NCBI RefSeq assembly: GCF_023208195.1
Contig: NZ_CP060034.1
Coordinates: forward strand, 3,162,001 to 3,226,000
Reading direction: 5' to 3'
From: Nocardioides sp. InS609-2
GTDB taxonomy: Bacteria; Actinomycetota; Actinomycetes; Propionibacteriales; Nocardioidaceae
Length of the DNA: 64,000 nt
In this document: positions 1 through 7,950 of the stretch, in pieces
How the letters are laid out: each line of letters begins with the position of its first letter
How positions within the stretch are numbered: position 1 is the stretch's first letter
Made by a program: the position numbers and the translations under genes
Notes under the pieces: generated by a model
The model's database searches: none
What the model was told of the DNA's origin: nothing
What the model saw: only the letters and a program-made list of their open reading frames with translations

Positions 1-54
1 ACCGCGCCGACCCCGCCGTCGTCTCTTCCACTGAGGACCAAGGAAAGGATCTCG

Positions 55-597
55 GTGGACAAGGACGCAGACTTCGTCGAGTTCGTGCAGGCGCGCTCGT
101 CGGCCCTGCTGCGGACCGCGACCCTGCTGACGGCCGGTGACCGGCATGCGGCAGAAGATCTCGTGCAGGGGGCCCTCGCCAAGGCGTACGTCGCGTGGTG
201 GCGGATCCGCAGGCAAGGAGCGCAGGAGGCCTACGTCCGCACGACGATGACGCGGGCCGCGATCGACCGCACCCGTGGTCGGGCCCGCCGGCCCGAGGTG
301 CTCGTCGACGAGGTGCCCGAGACGACGCATCGCCCAGCCGGCGCGGCAGATGTCGTTGGGGATCGCCAAGCCGTGTGGCAGCTGCTCGCCTCGCTGTCAC
401 CACGGCAGCGGACGGTCTTGGTGCTGCGCTACTACGAGGACCTCTCCGAGGCCGAGATCGCCCGGACGCTCGGTTGCAGCCAGGGCTCGGTCAAGGCCCA
501 TGCGTCGCGGGGCATCGCGGCGCTGCGCACGGCCATTCAGGCCGACGAGGACGTGAAGGAGGAGACACGATGGACACCCAGCTCGAGGAACGCATGA
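55..597 (+). CDS. SigE-family ECF RNA polymerase sigma factor
   Basis: The 180-aa protein has sigma region 2 at about residues 10-80 and a sigma-70 region 4 helix-turn-helix at about 105-160 (SPRQRTVLVLRYYEDLSEAE, then IARTLGCSQGSVKAH). It is the size of the short actinobacterial SigE-type factors that direct core polymerase to stress or envelope promoters. It starts at GTG 55, with a purine-rich ribosome site (AAGGAAAGG) at 40-48. The gene overlaps the next one by 28 bp (570-597), so the two are probably translated together, and the downstream membrane protein is the obvious candidate regulator. The target promoters cannot be read from the sequence. Confidence 0.9.
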   Translation: MDKDADFVEFVQARSSALLRTATLLTAGDRHAAEDLVQGALAKAYVAWWRIRRQGAQEAYVRTTMTRAAIDRTRGRARRPEVLVDEVPETTHRPAGAADVVGDRQAVWQLLASLSPRQRTVLVLRYYEDLSEAEIARTLGCSQGSVKAHASRGIAALRTAIQADEDVKEETRWTPSSRNA

Positions 598-1829
598 AGC
601 GCGACCTCTTCAACGTGACCCGCGCGGTCGAGGCACCTGTCGGGTTCGCCCACGAGGCATTGCGGTTGGGGCGCCAACGGCGCCGGCGTCGTACCGGGAC
701 GTTGATCGCCTGCGGCGCGGTCGCGGCGTTCACTGGTGCGATGCTCGTGCCGGCGCTCGGCTCCGAAGGTGGACGACGGATTGCCAGCGACCCGGCGTCG
801 AAGGTGCCGTCCGCACAGCTGGAGTGGGCACGTTCCCTGCCGCAAGGGCCGATGCCTGCCCTGCCGATGTGGACCGACGACGGACTCAGGGACGGCGAGA
901 CCCGGGTCGTCGTGGACGGCCGGGTCGACACGGCCCGCCCCGCACAGCGGGTGGTGGGTGGCTGGCTGGTCATGCTGCGCACCGATGCCCCCGAGCTGGC
1001 GCCTGCGGTTCTGTCCGCGGACGGAGCGCTACGCCCGCTCGCGCCGTACCCGGACGAGGTGAACGGCGGCACTGGCGTCGCCTTCGTCTCGCCAGACGGG
1101 CGGGAAGTGGCCTACGGCAATCGCGTCGTCGACGTCGTGACCGACGACCTCACCGATATCCCGCACGACCCCTTGCTGCTCGAACGCCCGAGTCTGAAGT
1201 ATGCGAACTCGCTGGTCATCGCCGGCTGGAGCGACGAGGGTCTCGTCTACTCAGGGGTTCCCACGAGTGAGGGGATGGGCACCGAGTGGCTGCTGCGCCC
1301 TGACGGCTCCACGGTCCGGCTCGGGGCTCCCGGCAGCGATGTGCGCTCTAGTGCCGGCGGCACGGCAGGTCTCGCGATGACCTACGACTATGGCGAGAAG
1401 CAGAACACGTGCACCACGTCGTACGCGTTGCGCGACGCGAAGTGGTTGAAGGGTGCGACCGGTTGCCTGGGGCGCTACCTGGGCGAGTCGCTGGACCTCT
1501 CGCCCGACGGTCGCTGGCTGTTGACCGACGACCTTCCGGAGCTCTGGGACGTCCAGAACGGCGAGTGGACGTCGTTCGACGCTCCGGGCGACGTGCTGGC
1601 CGATGACCACTTCGAGTGGCTGGGCGCCGCTGGCTGGGAGAGCGACGACGCGCTCCTCATTCCCCTGAACGACGGAGAGACCGCCGGGAAGCAGACCATC
1701 CAGGTCGTGCGGTGCACGGTCAGTACTGGTGCCTGCGAGAAGGCGGGCACCAAGGTCCAGCTGACCCTGGCCCCGGACGCGGATCCGATGTTCGGCCCCG
1801 CCCCCGTCATCAGCTTCGGGAACTACTGA
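570..1829 (+). CDS. Single-pass membrane protein, putative partner of the sigma factor
   Basis: This 419-aa protein has a short cytoplasmic N-terminus, one hydrophobic segment at about residues 45-65 (TLIACGAVAAFTGAMLVPAL) after an Arg-rich stretch, and a large C-terminal part. That part shows weak beta-propeller-like repeats (SPDGREVAYG, SPDGRWLL), as in WD40/TolB-type sensor domains. ATG 570 was chosen because it follows GAAGGAGG and lies inside the 3' end of the sigma gene. The reading frame stays open upstream to 195, but that part is composition bias. The layout is typical of an anti-sigma or sensor protein encoded with a SigE factor, although no zinc-binding anti-sigma motif is visible. 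Function is inferred from context. Confidence 0.8.
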   Translation: MDTQLEERMKRDLFNVTRAVEAPVGFAHEALRLGRQRRRRRTGTLIACGAVAAFTGAMLVPALGSEGGRRIASDPASKVPSAQLEWARSLPQGPMPALPMWTDDGLRDGETRVVVDGRVDTARPAQRVVGGWLVMLRTDAPELAPAVLSADGALRPLAPYPDEVNGGTGVAFVSPDGREVAYGNRVVDVVTDDLTDIPHDPLLLERPSLKYANSLVIAGWSDEGLVYSGVPTSEGMGTEWLLRPDGSTVRLGAPGSDVRSSAGGTAGLAMTYDYGEKQNTCTTSYALRDAKWLKGATGCLGRYLGESLDLSPDGRWLLTDDLPELWDVQNGEWTSFDAPGDVLADDHFEWLGAAGWESDDALLIPLNDGETAGKQTIQVVRCTVSTGACEKAGTKVQLTLAPDADPMFGPAPVISFGNY

Positions 1830-1835
1830 CTCAGC

Positions 1836-2525
1836 TCAGAAGCGGCGCCACCAGACGTTGACCGCGTAGTCGACGTCGGTGCCCTCGTGAGCGGCCAGGA
1901 GCTCGTCGGCCAGCGCGGGCGTGAACTCGATGCGTACGACGCTCTCGAGGTCGGCCCGGGTCTCGAACCGCCAGCCCATGTCGACGGCGAGGCGGGTCCA
2001 GCCGTGCGTCGACCAGAACCGCTCGACCTCGTCGGGGTCGATCATCGGGTAGCCGCGCCGGAACCAGCCCCCGAAGGTCGAGCGCCGCGCGTCGTTGTCG
2101 ATCACGAAGGCGGTGCCGCCGCGACGTACGACCCGGTCGAGCTCGGCCAGCCCGGGCTCGCAGCCGGGGCCGAAGAAGTAGGCCCAGCGCGCCTGCGCGA
2201 CGTCGACGCTGGCGTCGGGCAGCGGAATGGCCTCGGCCAGGCCGGACATGACAGTGACGTTCTCCAGCCTGCGTGTACGACGGCGGGCCAGCCCCACGAG
2301 GTCGGGGTGCGGCTCGATGCCGACGACGCGCTGCGCCGTACCAGCCCAGAGGGGCAGGTGGAACCCGGTGCCGCAGCCGAGGTCGAGCAAGTCACGCCCG
2401 GCCCAGTCCGTCACCGAATGCATCGCGTCGAGGATGAGGCCGTGCGGGTCTGCGGCGCGGTTCTCGAGCTCGTACGTCGCCGTGTGGTGCCAGATGTTGG
2501 GGCTCGGGATGGCCCCGTCGAGCAT
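1836..2525 (-). CDS. Class I SAM-dependent methyltransferase
   Basis: The 229-aa protein carries the SAM-binding motif LLDLGCGTGFHLPLWAG at about residues 48-64. The acidic motif II follows (VVGIEPHPD), then a SGLAEAIPLPDASVD segment typical of Methyltransf_11 proteins. The substrate is unknown. ATG 2525 was chosen because it forms an ATGA overlap with the stop of the upstream VOC gene, which puts the two genes in one transcript. The 41 residues upstream in frame are Arg/Pro-rich and are not considered coding. The gene converges on the sigma-factor partner with a 6-bp gap at 1830-1835. Confidence 0.88.
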   Translation of the reverse strand: MLDGAIPSPNIWHHTATYELENRAADPHGLILDAMHSVTDWAGRDLLDLGCGTGFHLPLWAGTAQRVVGIEPHPDLVGLARRRTRRLENVTVMSGLAEAIPLPDASVDVAQARWAYFFGPGCEPGLAELDRVVRRGGTAFVIDNDARRSTFGGWFRRGYPMIDPDEVERFWSTHGWTRLAVDMGWRFETRADLESVVRIEFTPALADELLAAHEGTDVDYAVNVWWRRF

Positions 2526-3163
2526 CAGATGCGGACGAGACCCGAGGGGGTCTGGATCTGCGCGGCGATGATGCCGGGGGCGCCGTTCGGGGCGACCCAG
2601 TCGACCTTGACGTCCTCGAGCGGCTGCTCCACCGACTGGCCGAGCCACTCGCTGACCCGCTGGGAGTCACCGGCGATCTCGAGGCAGGCGAGGGAGTACT
2701 CACCGTCGGCGCCGTGGCCGGGGTGCAGCTCGGCGGGCACCTCCCAGTGGATGAAGAACGGCAGCTGCGGGTCGCTGATCAGGCCGTTGACGCCGATCTG
2801 CTTCCACAGCAGCTCGGTGCCGTCGGGGCGGTGCCGATTGCCCTTGACGGCTTCACGGCCGAGGCGTTGCTCCATCTCGTGGATGTCGTCGACCGACACA
2901 CACCAGCCGAGCCAGCCGCCACCGAGCAGTGAGCGCGCACGCACGGCCTGCCCGAACGGGGCCTTGTCGGAGGCGGGGTGGTCGAGGACCTCGACGATCT
3001 CGAGGTAGGTGCCCTCGGAGAGCGGCAGGGTCATGTTGCGAGTGCCGAAGCGCGGGTGGACTCCACCATCGGTGAAGTCCCTGCCGAGAAGTTCCCCCAG
3101 GCGCTGGGCGGTGCTGGCGAGGCCGTCGGGTCCGGCGGCGAACGAGAGGTGGTCCAGGCGCAT
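2525..3163 (-). CDS. VOC-superfamily (glyoxalase-like) protein
   Basis: The 212-aa protein starts MRLDHLSFAAG and contains GTRNMTLPLSEGTYLEIVEV at about residues 40-59. This is the His plus Glu pattern of a glyoxalase/bleomycin-resistance (VOC, Glyoxalase_3-like) fold, and a second repeat holds FIHWEVP. Such proteins bind a metal or a small ligand; the substrate here is not evident. ATG 3163 has no clear Shine-Dalgarno sequence, but on the minus strand a CAGAAT hexamer ends 6 nt upstream, matching the leaderless promoter pattern seen across the window. It is the first gene of a two-gene unit with the methyltransferase. Confidence 0.87.
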   Translation of the reverse strand: MRLDHLSFAAGPDGLASTAQRLGELLGRDFTDGGVHPRFGTRNMTLPLSEGTYLEIVEVLDHPASDKAPFGQAVRARSLLGGGWLGWCVSVDDIHEMEQRLGREAVKGNRHRPDGTELLWKQIGVNGLISDPQLPFFIHWEVPAELHPGHGADGEYSLACLEIAGDSQRVSEWLGQSVEQPLEDVKVDWVAPNGAPGIIAAQIQTPSGLVRI

Positions 3164-3240
3164 GACTGCATTCTGTTCCGCGTGGTCGGTCGCCTTGACA
3201 CTGGGGTCGGGTGTCTTGATGTCGAGAAGTCTCGGCGGGT

Positions 3241-3355
3241 TTTCTGTCGTGATACCCGGTCAGCTGGGGATCCCTTCGCTCTGCCGTAGTTGCGCAACGC
3301 ACTCAAACCGTGAGGAACGACGTCAAACCTCCGGTTGCTTCGTCCTCAGCGAGGG
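3241..3355 (+). repeat. Solitary copy (copy 1) of a ~100-bp palindrome-containing repeat
   Basis: The block starts TTTCTGTCGTGATACCCGGT and contains the palindromic core ACCCGGTCAGCTGGGG, then GTTGCGCAACGCACTCAA and GAGGAACGACG, and ends in CGAGGGT. The same modules occur in the same order at 40778-40882 and in reverse orientation at 41897-41988. This copy has no nuclease gene beside it. Its inner end runs over the stop codon (3346-3348) of the neighbouring Cys-rich gene. Boundaries are approximate because the copies are only about 65-70% identical by eye. Confidence 0.65.
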
Positions 3356-4107
3356 TCGGCGGGGTGGATCGCCAGCAGTGACCGGGACCGCAGGTGCGCC
3401 TCGCAGTGCCTCGCCAGCTCGGCGTACCCAGCCGGACCCATCAGCTCGGTCAGCTCGGGCTCGTTGGTGATGTACAGCGGCTCGGGCGCGACGTGCGCCT
3501 CGGTGTTGGCCGTGCAGTACCAGTCCAGGTCGTGCCCGCCCGGCCCCCAGCCACGCCGGTCGTACTCACCGATGCTGACCTCCGTGTACGACGTCTCGTC
3601 GGGCCGCTCGACCGTGCGGAACGTCCGCCGGATCGGCAGCTGCCAGCACACATCGGGCTTGGTCTCGAGCGGGTTGCGACCCTGCTCCAGCGCCAGCCCG
3701 TGCAGCGCGCAGCCGGCGCCGGTCGCGAAGTCGCTGCGGTTGTGGAAGACGCAGCCGTTCTGCCCGTCGACCTCGATGGCCAGGGTCTTGCGGTCGCCGT
3801 CGTCGTCGACCTCGACCCAGTCGGACTTCTTGACCTTCCGGCCGGGGTGGAACTGCCACTGCTCGGGCGTCAGCTGGGCGACGTACCCGGCGACCCGCTT
3901 CTCGTCGGCCTTGTCGGAGAAGTGCGCGCCGAGCGTGCAGCAGCCGGTGTCGGGCGAACCCTCGTAGATGCCCTGGCAGCCCTGCCCGAAGATGCACATG
4001 TAGCTCGACGTCAGCCACGTCAGGTCGCACCGGAACGTCTGGGAATCGTCAGCCGGATCGGCGAACTCGACGAAGGCGCGCGGGAAGACTGGATCCACTT
4101 CAGGCAC
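3346..4107 (-). CDS. Conserved Cys-rich protein, possible metal-cluster protein
   Basis: The 253-aa protein of unknown function is rich in cysteines: [15 protein letters not shown] spacing near residues 37-45, GCCTLGAHF near 55-63, then further Cys at about 118, 132 and 152. This pattern suggests a metal or Fe-S-binding fold of the DUF3109/YkgJ-like kind; that assignment is from memory and uncertain. GTG 4107 was chosen because TAGGTT ends exactly 6 nt upstream on the minus strand, a leaderless promoter signature. The gene diverges from ppx, and its 3' end overlaps the solitary repeat at 3241-3355. Confidence 0.8.
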   Translation of the reverse strand: MPEVDPVFPRAFVEFADPADDSQTFRCDLTWLTSSYMCIFGQGCQGIYEGSPDTGCCTLGAHFSDKADEKRVAGYVAQLTPEQWQFHPGRKVKKSDWVEVDDDGDRKTLAIEVDGQNGCVFHNRSDFATGAGCALHGLALEQGRNPLETKPDVCWQLPIRRTFRTVERPDETSYTEVSIGEYDRRGWGPGGHDLDWYCTANTEAHVAPEPLYITNEPELTELMGPAGYAELARHCEAHLRSRSLLAIHPADPR

Positions 4108-4112
4108 TACGT

Positions 4113-4134
4113 CAACCTAGCGTCCATTAGGTTG
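4113..4134. promoter_or_regulatory. Symmetrical divergent leaderless promoters
   Basis: A 7-bp inverted repeat, CAACCTA (4113-4119) and TAGGTTG (4128-4134), lies between two divergent start codons. Read outward, each arm gives TAGGTT followed by exactly 6 nt and then the start: GGACCC-ATG at 4140 on plus, GACGTA-GTG at 4107 on minus. Both hexamers fit the TANNNT -10 element of leaderless actinobacterial promoters. The two -10 boxes are only 8 bp apart. Confidence 0.7.
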
Positions 4135-4139
4135 GACCC

Positions 4140-5072
4140 ATGCGCCTGGGCGTCCTCGACATCGGCTCCAACACGGGGCATCTGCTCGTGGTCGATGCCC
4201 ACCGCGGCGCAGCCCCGCTCCCGGCGTACTCCCACAAGCAGCCGCTGCGGCTGGCCGAGCACCTCGACGCCGCCGGTGCCGTCACGACCGAGGGCATCGA
4301 CGCGCTGACCGGCTTCACGGCCGAGGCGATGTCGGTCGCCGAGGACAAGGGCTGCGAGGAGATGCTCGCCTTCGCCACTTCCGCGGTGCGCGATGCCGTC
4401 AACTCCGACGAAGTGCTCGCCCATGTCGCCGACCGCACCGGCACCGTCATCGAGGTGCTGTCCGGCGAGGACGAAGCGCGGCTGACCTTCCTCGCCGTAC
4501 GCCGCTGGTTCGGGTGGTCGGCCGGCCGGCTGGCCGTCTTCGACATCGGTGGCGGGTCGCTCGAGATCGCCGGCGGCACCAACGAGAACCCCGACGTCGC
4601 CTGGTCGCTGCCGCTGGGTGCAGCACGGCTGGCCCGCCAGTGGTTCGGGAGTGCGACGCCCGACGATGACGCCATCCGCCGGCTGCGGAGGCAGATCCGC
4701 GCCGACATCGCCCGCGACGCCGGGCACTTGCTGCGTGCCGGCCGGCCCGATCGAGCGGCCGCGACGTCGAAGACCTTCCGCTCCCTGGCACGCATCTGCG
4801 GGGCCGCGTCTTCAGGCGAAGGCCCGTTGGTCGCGCGCAGTCTGCCTGCTGCCGCGCTGGCCGAGTGGATCCCGAAGCTGAGGGCGATGCCGCCCGCCGA
4901 GCTTGCTGACCTGCCTGGCGTCTCGCCTAGCCGCGCCCATCAGATCGTGCCCGGCGCACTCGTCGCGGAGGCCGTCATGGACATCTTCGACCTCGGCGAG
5001 CTGGAGATCTGCCCCTGGGCGCTGCGCGAGGGCGTGATCCTCGAACGCCTCGACCAGATCAGGGTCCCGTGA
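4140..5072 (+). CDS. ppx: Ppx/GppA family exopolyphosphatase
   Basis: The 310-aa protein belongs to the ASKHA-fold Ppx/GppA phosphatases, which remove phosphate from polyphosphate or pppGpp. It starts [20 protein letters not shown] (phosphate 1 loop). [12 protein letters not shown] and the phosphate 2 loop [14 protein letters not shown] follow at about residues 80-92 and 137-150. At about 310 residues it is the short, catalytic-core form, without the C-terminal HD-like domain of E. coli PPX. The ATG is placed by the leaderless TAGGTT-N6 signal. The next gene overlaps by 4 bp (GTGA), and the pair resembles the M. tuberculosis Rv0496 neighbourhood. Confidence 0.92.
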   Translation: MRLGVLDIGSNTGHLLVVDAHRGAAPLPAYSHKQPLRLAEHLDAAGAVTTEGIDALTGFTAEAMSVAEDKGCEEMLAFATSAVRDAVNSDEVLAHVADRTGTVIEVLSGEDEARLTFLAVRRWFGWSAGRLAVFDIGGGSLEIAGGTNENPDVAWSLPLGAARLARQWFGSATPDDDAIRRLRRQIRADIARDAGHLLRAGRPDRAAATSKTFRSLARICGAASSGEGPLVARSLPAAALAEWIPKLRAMPPAELADLPGVSPSRAHQIVPGALVAEAVMDIFDLGELEICPWALREGVILERLDQIRVP

Positions 5073-5872
5073 CCGTCTCCATCAGCCTCTCGACCGCCTC
5101 GGTCTACCCCGAGTCGACGGCGCACGCCTTCGGGTACGCCGCCTCCCTCGGCTATGACGCGATCGAGGTGATGGTCGGCATCGACTCGCTCTCGCAGCAG
5201 AAGACCGCGGTCGGCCAGCTCTCCGAGCACCACGGCCTGCCCGTCGTCGCGGTGCACGCACCCTGCCTGCTGTTCACCCAACGGGTCTGGGGCACCGAAC
5301 CCTGGGGCAAGCTGGAACGCTCCGCCGAGATGGCGGCCGAGCTCGGCGCCTCGACGGTCGTCGTACACCCGCCGTTTCGCTGGCAGAAGGAGTACGCCGC
5401 CGGCTTCGTCGACGGCATCGCTGCCCTGGAGGTGTCGACGGGCATCGCCTTCGCAGTCGAGAACATGTACCCGTGGCGTGCCTCCTCGCGACCGCGCGTC
5501 TCGAAGGCGATGGAGATGTACGTCCCCGGCTGGGACCCCTCCGAGGAGTCCTACGCCCACATGACCCTCGACCTCTCCCACGCCTCCATCGCCGGCTCCG
5601 ACGTGATCGCGATGGCCGACCGGATGGGCAAGCGGCTGAAGCACGTGCACCTCACCGACGGCGTCGGCACGGCGAAGGACGAGCACCTCGTGCCCGGCCG
5701 CGGCACCACCGGCGCCGCCGACTTCCTCGCCCACCTGGCCGCGGCCCGTTTCGACGGCCAGATCGTGGTCGAGATCAACACCCGCCGCTGCACCACCCGA
5801 GCCGAACGCGAGGCTGACCTGCGCGAGTCCCTCGAGTTCGCCCGCGCGCACTTCGCGGTCCCCGCCCGGTAG
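5069..5872 (+). CDS. Sugar phosphate isomerase/epimerase (AP endonuclease 2-like TIM barrel)
   Basis: This 267-aa TIM-barrel protein of the xylose isomerase-like/AP_endonuc_2 family has a metal-site Glu in FAVENMYPW near residue 130. [23 protein letters not shown] and VVEINTR follow, giving the usual E, H/D, H and E metal ligands. The substrate is unknown. It starts at GTG 5069, inside the ppx stop codon. Both genes are therefore expected on one transcript. It ends just before the large inverted repeat at 5891-5963. Confidence 0.85.
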   Translation: MTVSISLSTASVYPESTAHAFGYAASLGYDAIEVMVGIDSLSQQKTAVGQLSEHHGLPVVAVHAPCLLFTQRVWGTEPWGKLERSAEMAAELGASTVVVHPPFRWQKEYAAGFVDGIAALEVSTGIAFAVENMYPWRASSRPRVSKAMEMYVPGWDPSEESYAHMTLDLSHASIAGSDVIAMADRMGKRLKHVHLTDGVGTAKDEHLVPGRGTTGAADFLAHLAAARFDGQIVVEINTRRCTTRAEREADLRESLEFARAHFAVPAR

Positions 5873-5890
5873 CGGCAGTTTTCGTCAACC

Positions 5891-5963
5891 AACGGACCAA
5901 TGGGGCTGGGCGCCGGCTGCCTTCACGCCTGGCCCAGCGCTCCGGAGCGCCTATTGGTCCGTT
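5891..5963. repeat. Nested inverted repeat in the isomerase-TetR intergenic region
   Basis: Perfect 11-bp arms AACGGACCAAT (5891-5901) and ATTGGTCCGTT (5953-5963) enclose a second pair, GCTGGGC (5905-5911) and GCCCAGC (5932-5938). A perfect 14-bp palindrome GCGCTCCGGAGCGC lies at 5937-5950. It sits 18 bp after the isomerase stop and 68 bp before the TetR start. It could act as an mRNA 3' structure, as a TetR operator region, or as a small MITE-like element; no T-tract follows it. Confidence 0.6.
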
Positions 5964-6031
5964 CAGTGACGTGGACGGTTCAGTGCCGAGCGTCGGCCTG
6001 GCCTCGAGCACGTCGGCGTACTCTCGTCGCC

Positions 6032-6634
6032 ATGCCAGCTCGCGCTCGACCCGCGTCGAGGGGCCGTCGCCCGGGCGCCCCCGACACCCGCGCCGCGGTG
6101 CTGAAAGCGGCGCAGGCGTCGTTCGCCGAGAAGGGTTTCCGGGGTACGACGATCCGCGGCGTCGCCACGGGCGCCGGCGTCGATCCGGCGCTGGTGCACC
6201 ACTACTTCGGCACCAAGGACGACCTGTTCCTGGCCGCGCTCGAGATACCCATCGACCCCCGGGTCGTCGTGGCACCTGTCGTTGCCGGCGGACCCGACGG
6301 CGCGGCCGAGCGGTTCCTCACCGCGTTCCTCTCGGTGTGGGACGACCCGGAGGTGCGGCCCTCATTGCTGGCGGTGGCGAGAGCGGTGATGGATCCCGCG
6401 GGGCACCGGTTGCTGAGTGACGGCTTCTTGCCAGTCGTCATCGAACCCATCGGGGTGGCGCTCGGCATCGACCGGCCTGAGCACCGGATGTCGCTGGTGG
6501 CCAGCCAGGTGATCGGGCTGATCCTGATGCGCTACGTGCTGCAGGTCGAGCCGCTCGCATCGATGAGCGGAGAGCAGGTGGTGGCGACGTACGCCCCGAC
6601 GATCCAGCGCTACCTCACGGGCCCCCTGCCCTGA
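6032..6634 (+). CDS. TetR/AcrR family transcriptional regulator
   Basis: The 200-aa protein has an Arg-rich N-terminus and a TetR N-terminal HTH at about residues 19-65 (AAVLKAAQASFAEKGFRGTT...GVDPALVHHYFGTKDDLF). A variable ligand-binding C-terminal domain follows. ATG 6032 was chosen because TACTCT ends 7 nt upstream (leaderless pattern); the 44 residues upstream in frame are translation of the inverted-repeat region. Likely targets are its own gene or the ABC exporter beginning at 7243, whose start codon lies in a near-perfect palindrome. The link is by proximity only. Confidence 0.88.
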   Translation: MPARARPASRGRRPGAPDTRAAVLKAAQASFAEKGFRGTTIRGVATGAGVDPALVHHYFGTKDDLFLAALEIPIDPRVVVAPVVAGGPDGAAERFLTAFLSVWDDPEVRPSLLAVARAVMDPAGHRLLSDGFLPVVIEPIGVALGIDRPEHRMSLVASQVIGLILMRYVLQVEPLASMSGEQVVATYAPTIQRYLTGPLP

Positions 6635-6640
6635 CGATCC

Positions 6641-7153
6641 TCAGTCGAGCTGCGGCACCCGCAGCTTCCACCCCACCCTGATGACGTCTGGGTCGTCGAT
6701 CCGCGGATTTGCGGCGACGATGTGGGCAACGGTCGCCTTCGTGAACGGACGGAGCTGGCGGCGGATCGACGAGAGCGTGTCGCCGCGGACCACGCGGTAG
6801 AGCAACCAGCCACGCAGGCCCGGGAACACGATGACCGGCACCTCGACGAGGTCGAATCCCGGTGCCGGTCCCTCGTCGGGGAGCCCGGGGTTGTCGCCGA
6901 ACGCCTGGAGGGTGACGGTCGTGCCGTTGCGGGGTGGGGACGCCATCTCCAGCGTTGCGCTGAACTCGCCGATCCCGGTCATCCCACCGGCCGACTGGGC
7001 CGAGCCGGTGGCGAGCTCGAGGCCGCGGGAGTCGAGGACGCGCAACCCGATCGTGCCCTCGAAGCCCGCACCGACGCCCGCGACCACGAACCCGCGGCCG
7101 ACGAGCTGGTTCTTGACAGGCTGGTGGACCTTCACCTGAGTGACGATCGGCAT
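6641..7153 (-). CDS. Gmad2 immunoglobulin-like plus LysM domain protein
   Basis: The 170-aa protein has two parts. Residues about 5-90 resemble the Gmad2 immunoglobulin-like domain (VKNQLVGRGFVVAGVGAGFE, a beta-rich Gly pattern). Residues about 118-168 are a LysM peptidoglycan-binding domain (YRVVRGDTLSSIRRQL ... ANPRIDDPDVIRVGWKL). There is no signal peptide at the chosen start, so the route outside the cell, if it is exported, is unclear. A GGGAGG ribosome site precedes ATG 7153 on the minus strand. It converges on the TetR gene with a 6-bp gap and diverges from the ABC exporter. Confidence 0.85.
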   Translation of the reverse strand: MPIVTQVKVHQPVKNQLVGRGFVVAGVGAGFEGTIGLRVLDSRGLELATGSAQSAGGMTGIGEFSATLEMASPPRNGTTVTLQAFGDNPGLPDEGPAPGFDLVEVPVIVFPGLRGWLLYRVVRGDTLSSIRRQLRPFTKATVAHIVAANPRIDDPDVIRVGWKLRVPQLD

Positions 7154-7229
7154 CGCGCCCTCCCGGAGTGTGGTGGAGATCCCAGCATGCTCCGGACCGC
7201 GCCCCCTTGCCAGACCCTGGCACGCAGCG

Positions 7230-7251
7230 CATAATTCAACACATGATGAAT
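7230..7251 (+). promoter_or_regulatory. -10 box and palindromic operator over the ABC exporter start codon
   Basis: CATAAT (7230-7235) ends 7 nt before ATG 7243 and fits a leaderless -10 element. Overlapping it and the start codon is an imperfect palindrome, ATTCAACA (7234-7241), CA, TGATGAAT (7244-7251), with 7 of 8 positions symmetrical. A protein bound there would block both transcription initiation and the start codon. The nearby TetR (6032-6634) is a candidate ligand, but this is inferred. Confidence 0.5.
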
Positions 7252-7950
7252 AACGTCATCGAAGTACACGACCTGCTCGTCGTCCGCAGCGGCCGTGACG
7301 TACTCCCCGGCATCTCCCTCGACGTCACCCCCGGTGTGACCGGCCTGCTCGGCCCGAGCGGCTGCGGCAAGTCGACGCTGATGCGCTCGATCGTCGGCGT
7401 GCAGCAGGTCCGCAGCGGGACCGTCACCATCCTCGGCACGCCCGCCGGGGACAGCACGCTGCGCGACCGCGTCGGCTACGTCACCCAGGCCGCCAGCGTG
7501 TACGACGACCTCTCGATCGCCGAGAACCTCCGCTTCTTCGCCCGGGTGCTGGGCATCGGCACGGCCGGGATCGACGATGCGATCGGCGCCGTCGACCTGG
7601 CCGGCCACCGCGACCAGACCGTCGGCACGCTCAGCGGAGGCCAGCGGTCGAGGGCCAGCCTCGCGGTCGCGCTGCTCGGCAAGCCCGACGTGCTCGTCCT
7701 CGACGAACCAACCGTCGGCCTCGACCCGGTGCTTCGCCGCGACCTGTGGGCGCTCTTCCACCGCCTCGCCGACGCCGGCACCGCGGTGCTCGTGTCGAGC
7801 CACGTCATGGACGAGGCCGACCGCTGCGACCGGCTGCTGCTGATGCGCGACGGCCAGATCATCGCCGACGGCACACCTGCGGAGATCAAGCAACGGTCCG
7901 GCTCCGACGACATCGAGGCCGCGTTCCTGAAAATTGTGGAGGCGGCATGA
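7243..7950 (+). CDS. ABC transporter ATP-binding protein (drug/lipid exporter type)
   Basis: The 235-aa nucleotide-binding protein has Walker A GPSGCGKST (about residues 39-47), Q-loop VTQAAS, signature LSGGQRS (about 132-138), Walker B VLVLDEPTVGLDP and switch His in VSSH. It energises the membrane protein encoded next. The CCMV/DrrA-like architecture suggests export. Two adjacent ATG codons (7243 and 7246) could start it; the first is preceded by the CATAAT-N7 leaderless signal. It overlaps the permease gene by 4 bp (ATGA). Confidence 0.93.
   Translation: MMNNVIEVHDLLVVRSGRDVLPGISLDVTPGVTGLLGPSGCGKSTLMRSIVGVQQVRSGTVTILGTPAGDSTLRDRVGYVTQAASVYDDLSIAENLRFFARVLGIGTAGIDDAIGAVDLAGHRDQTVGTLSGGQRSRASLAVALLGKPDVLVLDEPTVGLDPVLRRDLWALFHRLADAGTAVLVSSHVMDEADRCDRLLLMRDGQIIADGTPAEIKQRSGSDDIEAAFLKIVEAA

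Noticed and set aside
195..569. 125-codon in-frame extension upstream of the sigma-factor partner
   Set aside because: It overlaps the sigma gene in another frame, is Arg/Pro/Gly-rich and lacks a ribosome site. ATG 570 has GGAGG and a natural overlap.
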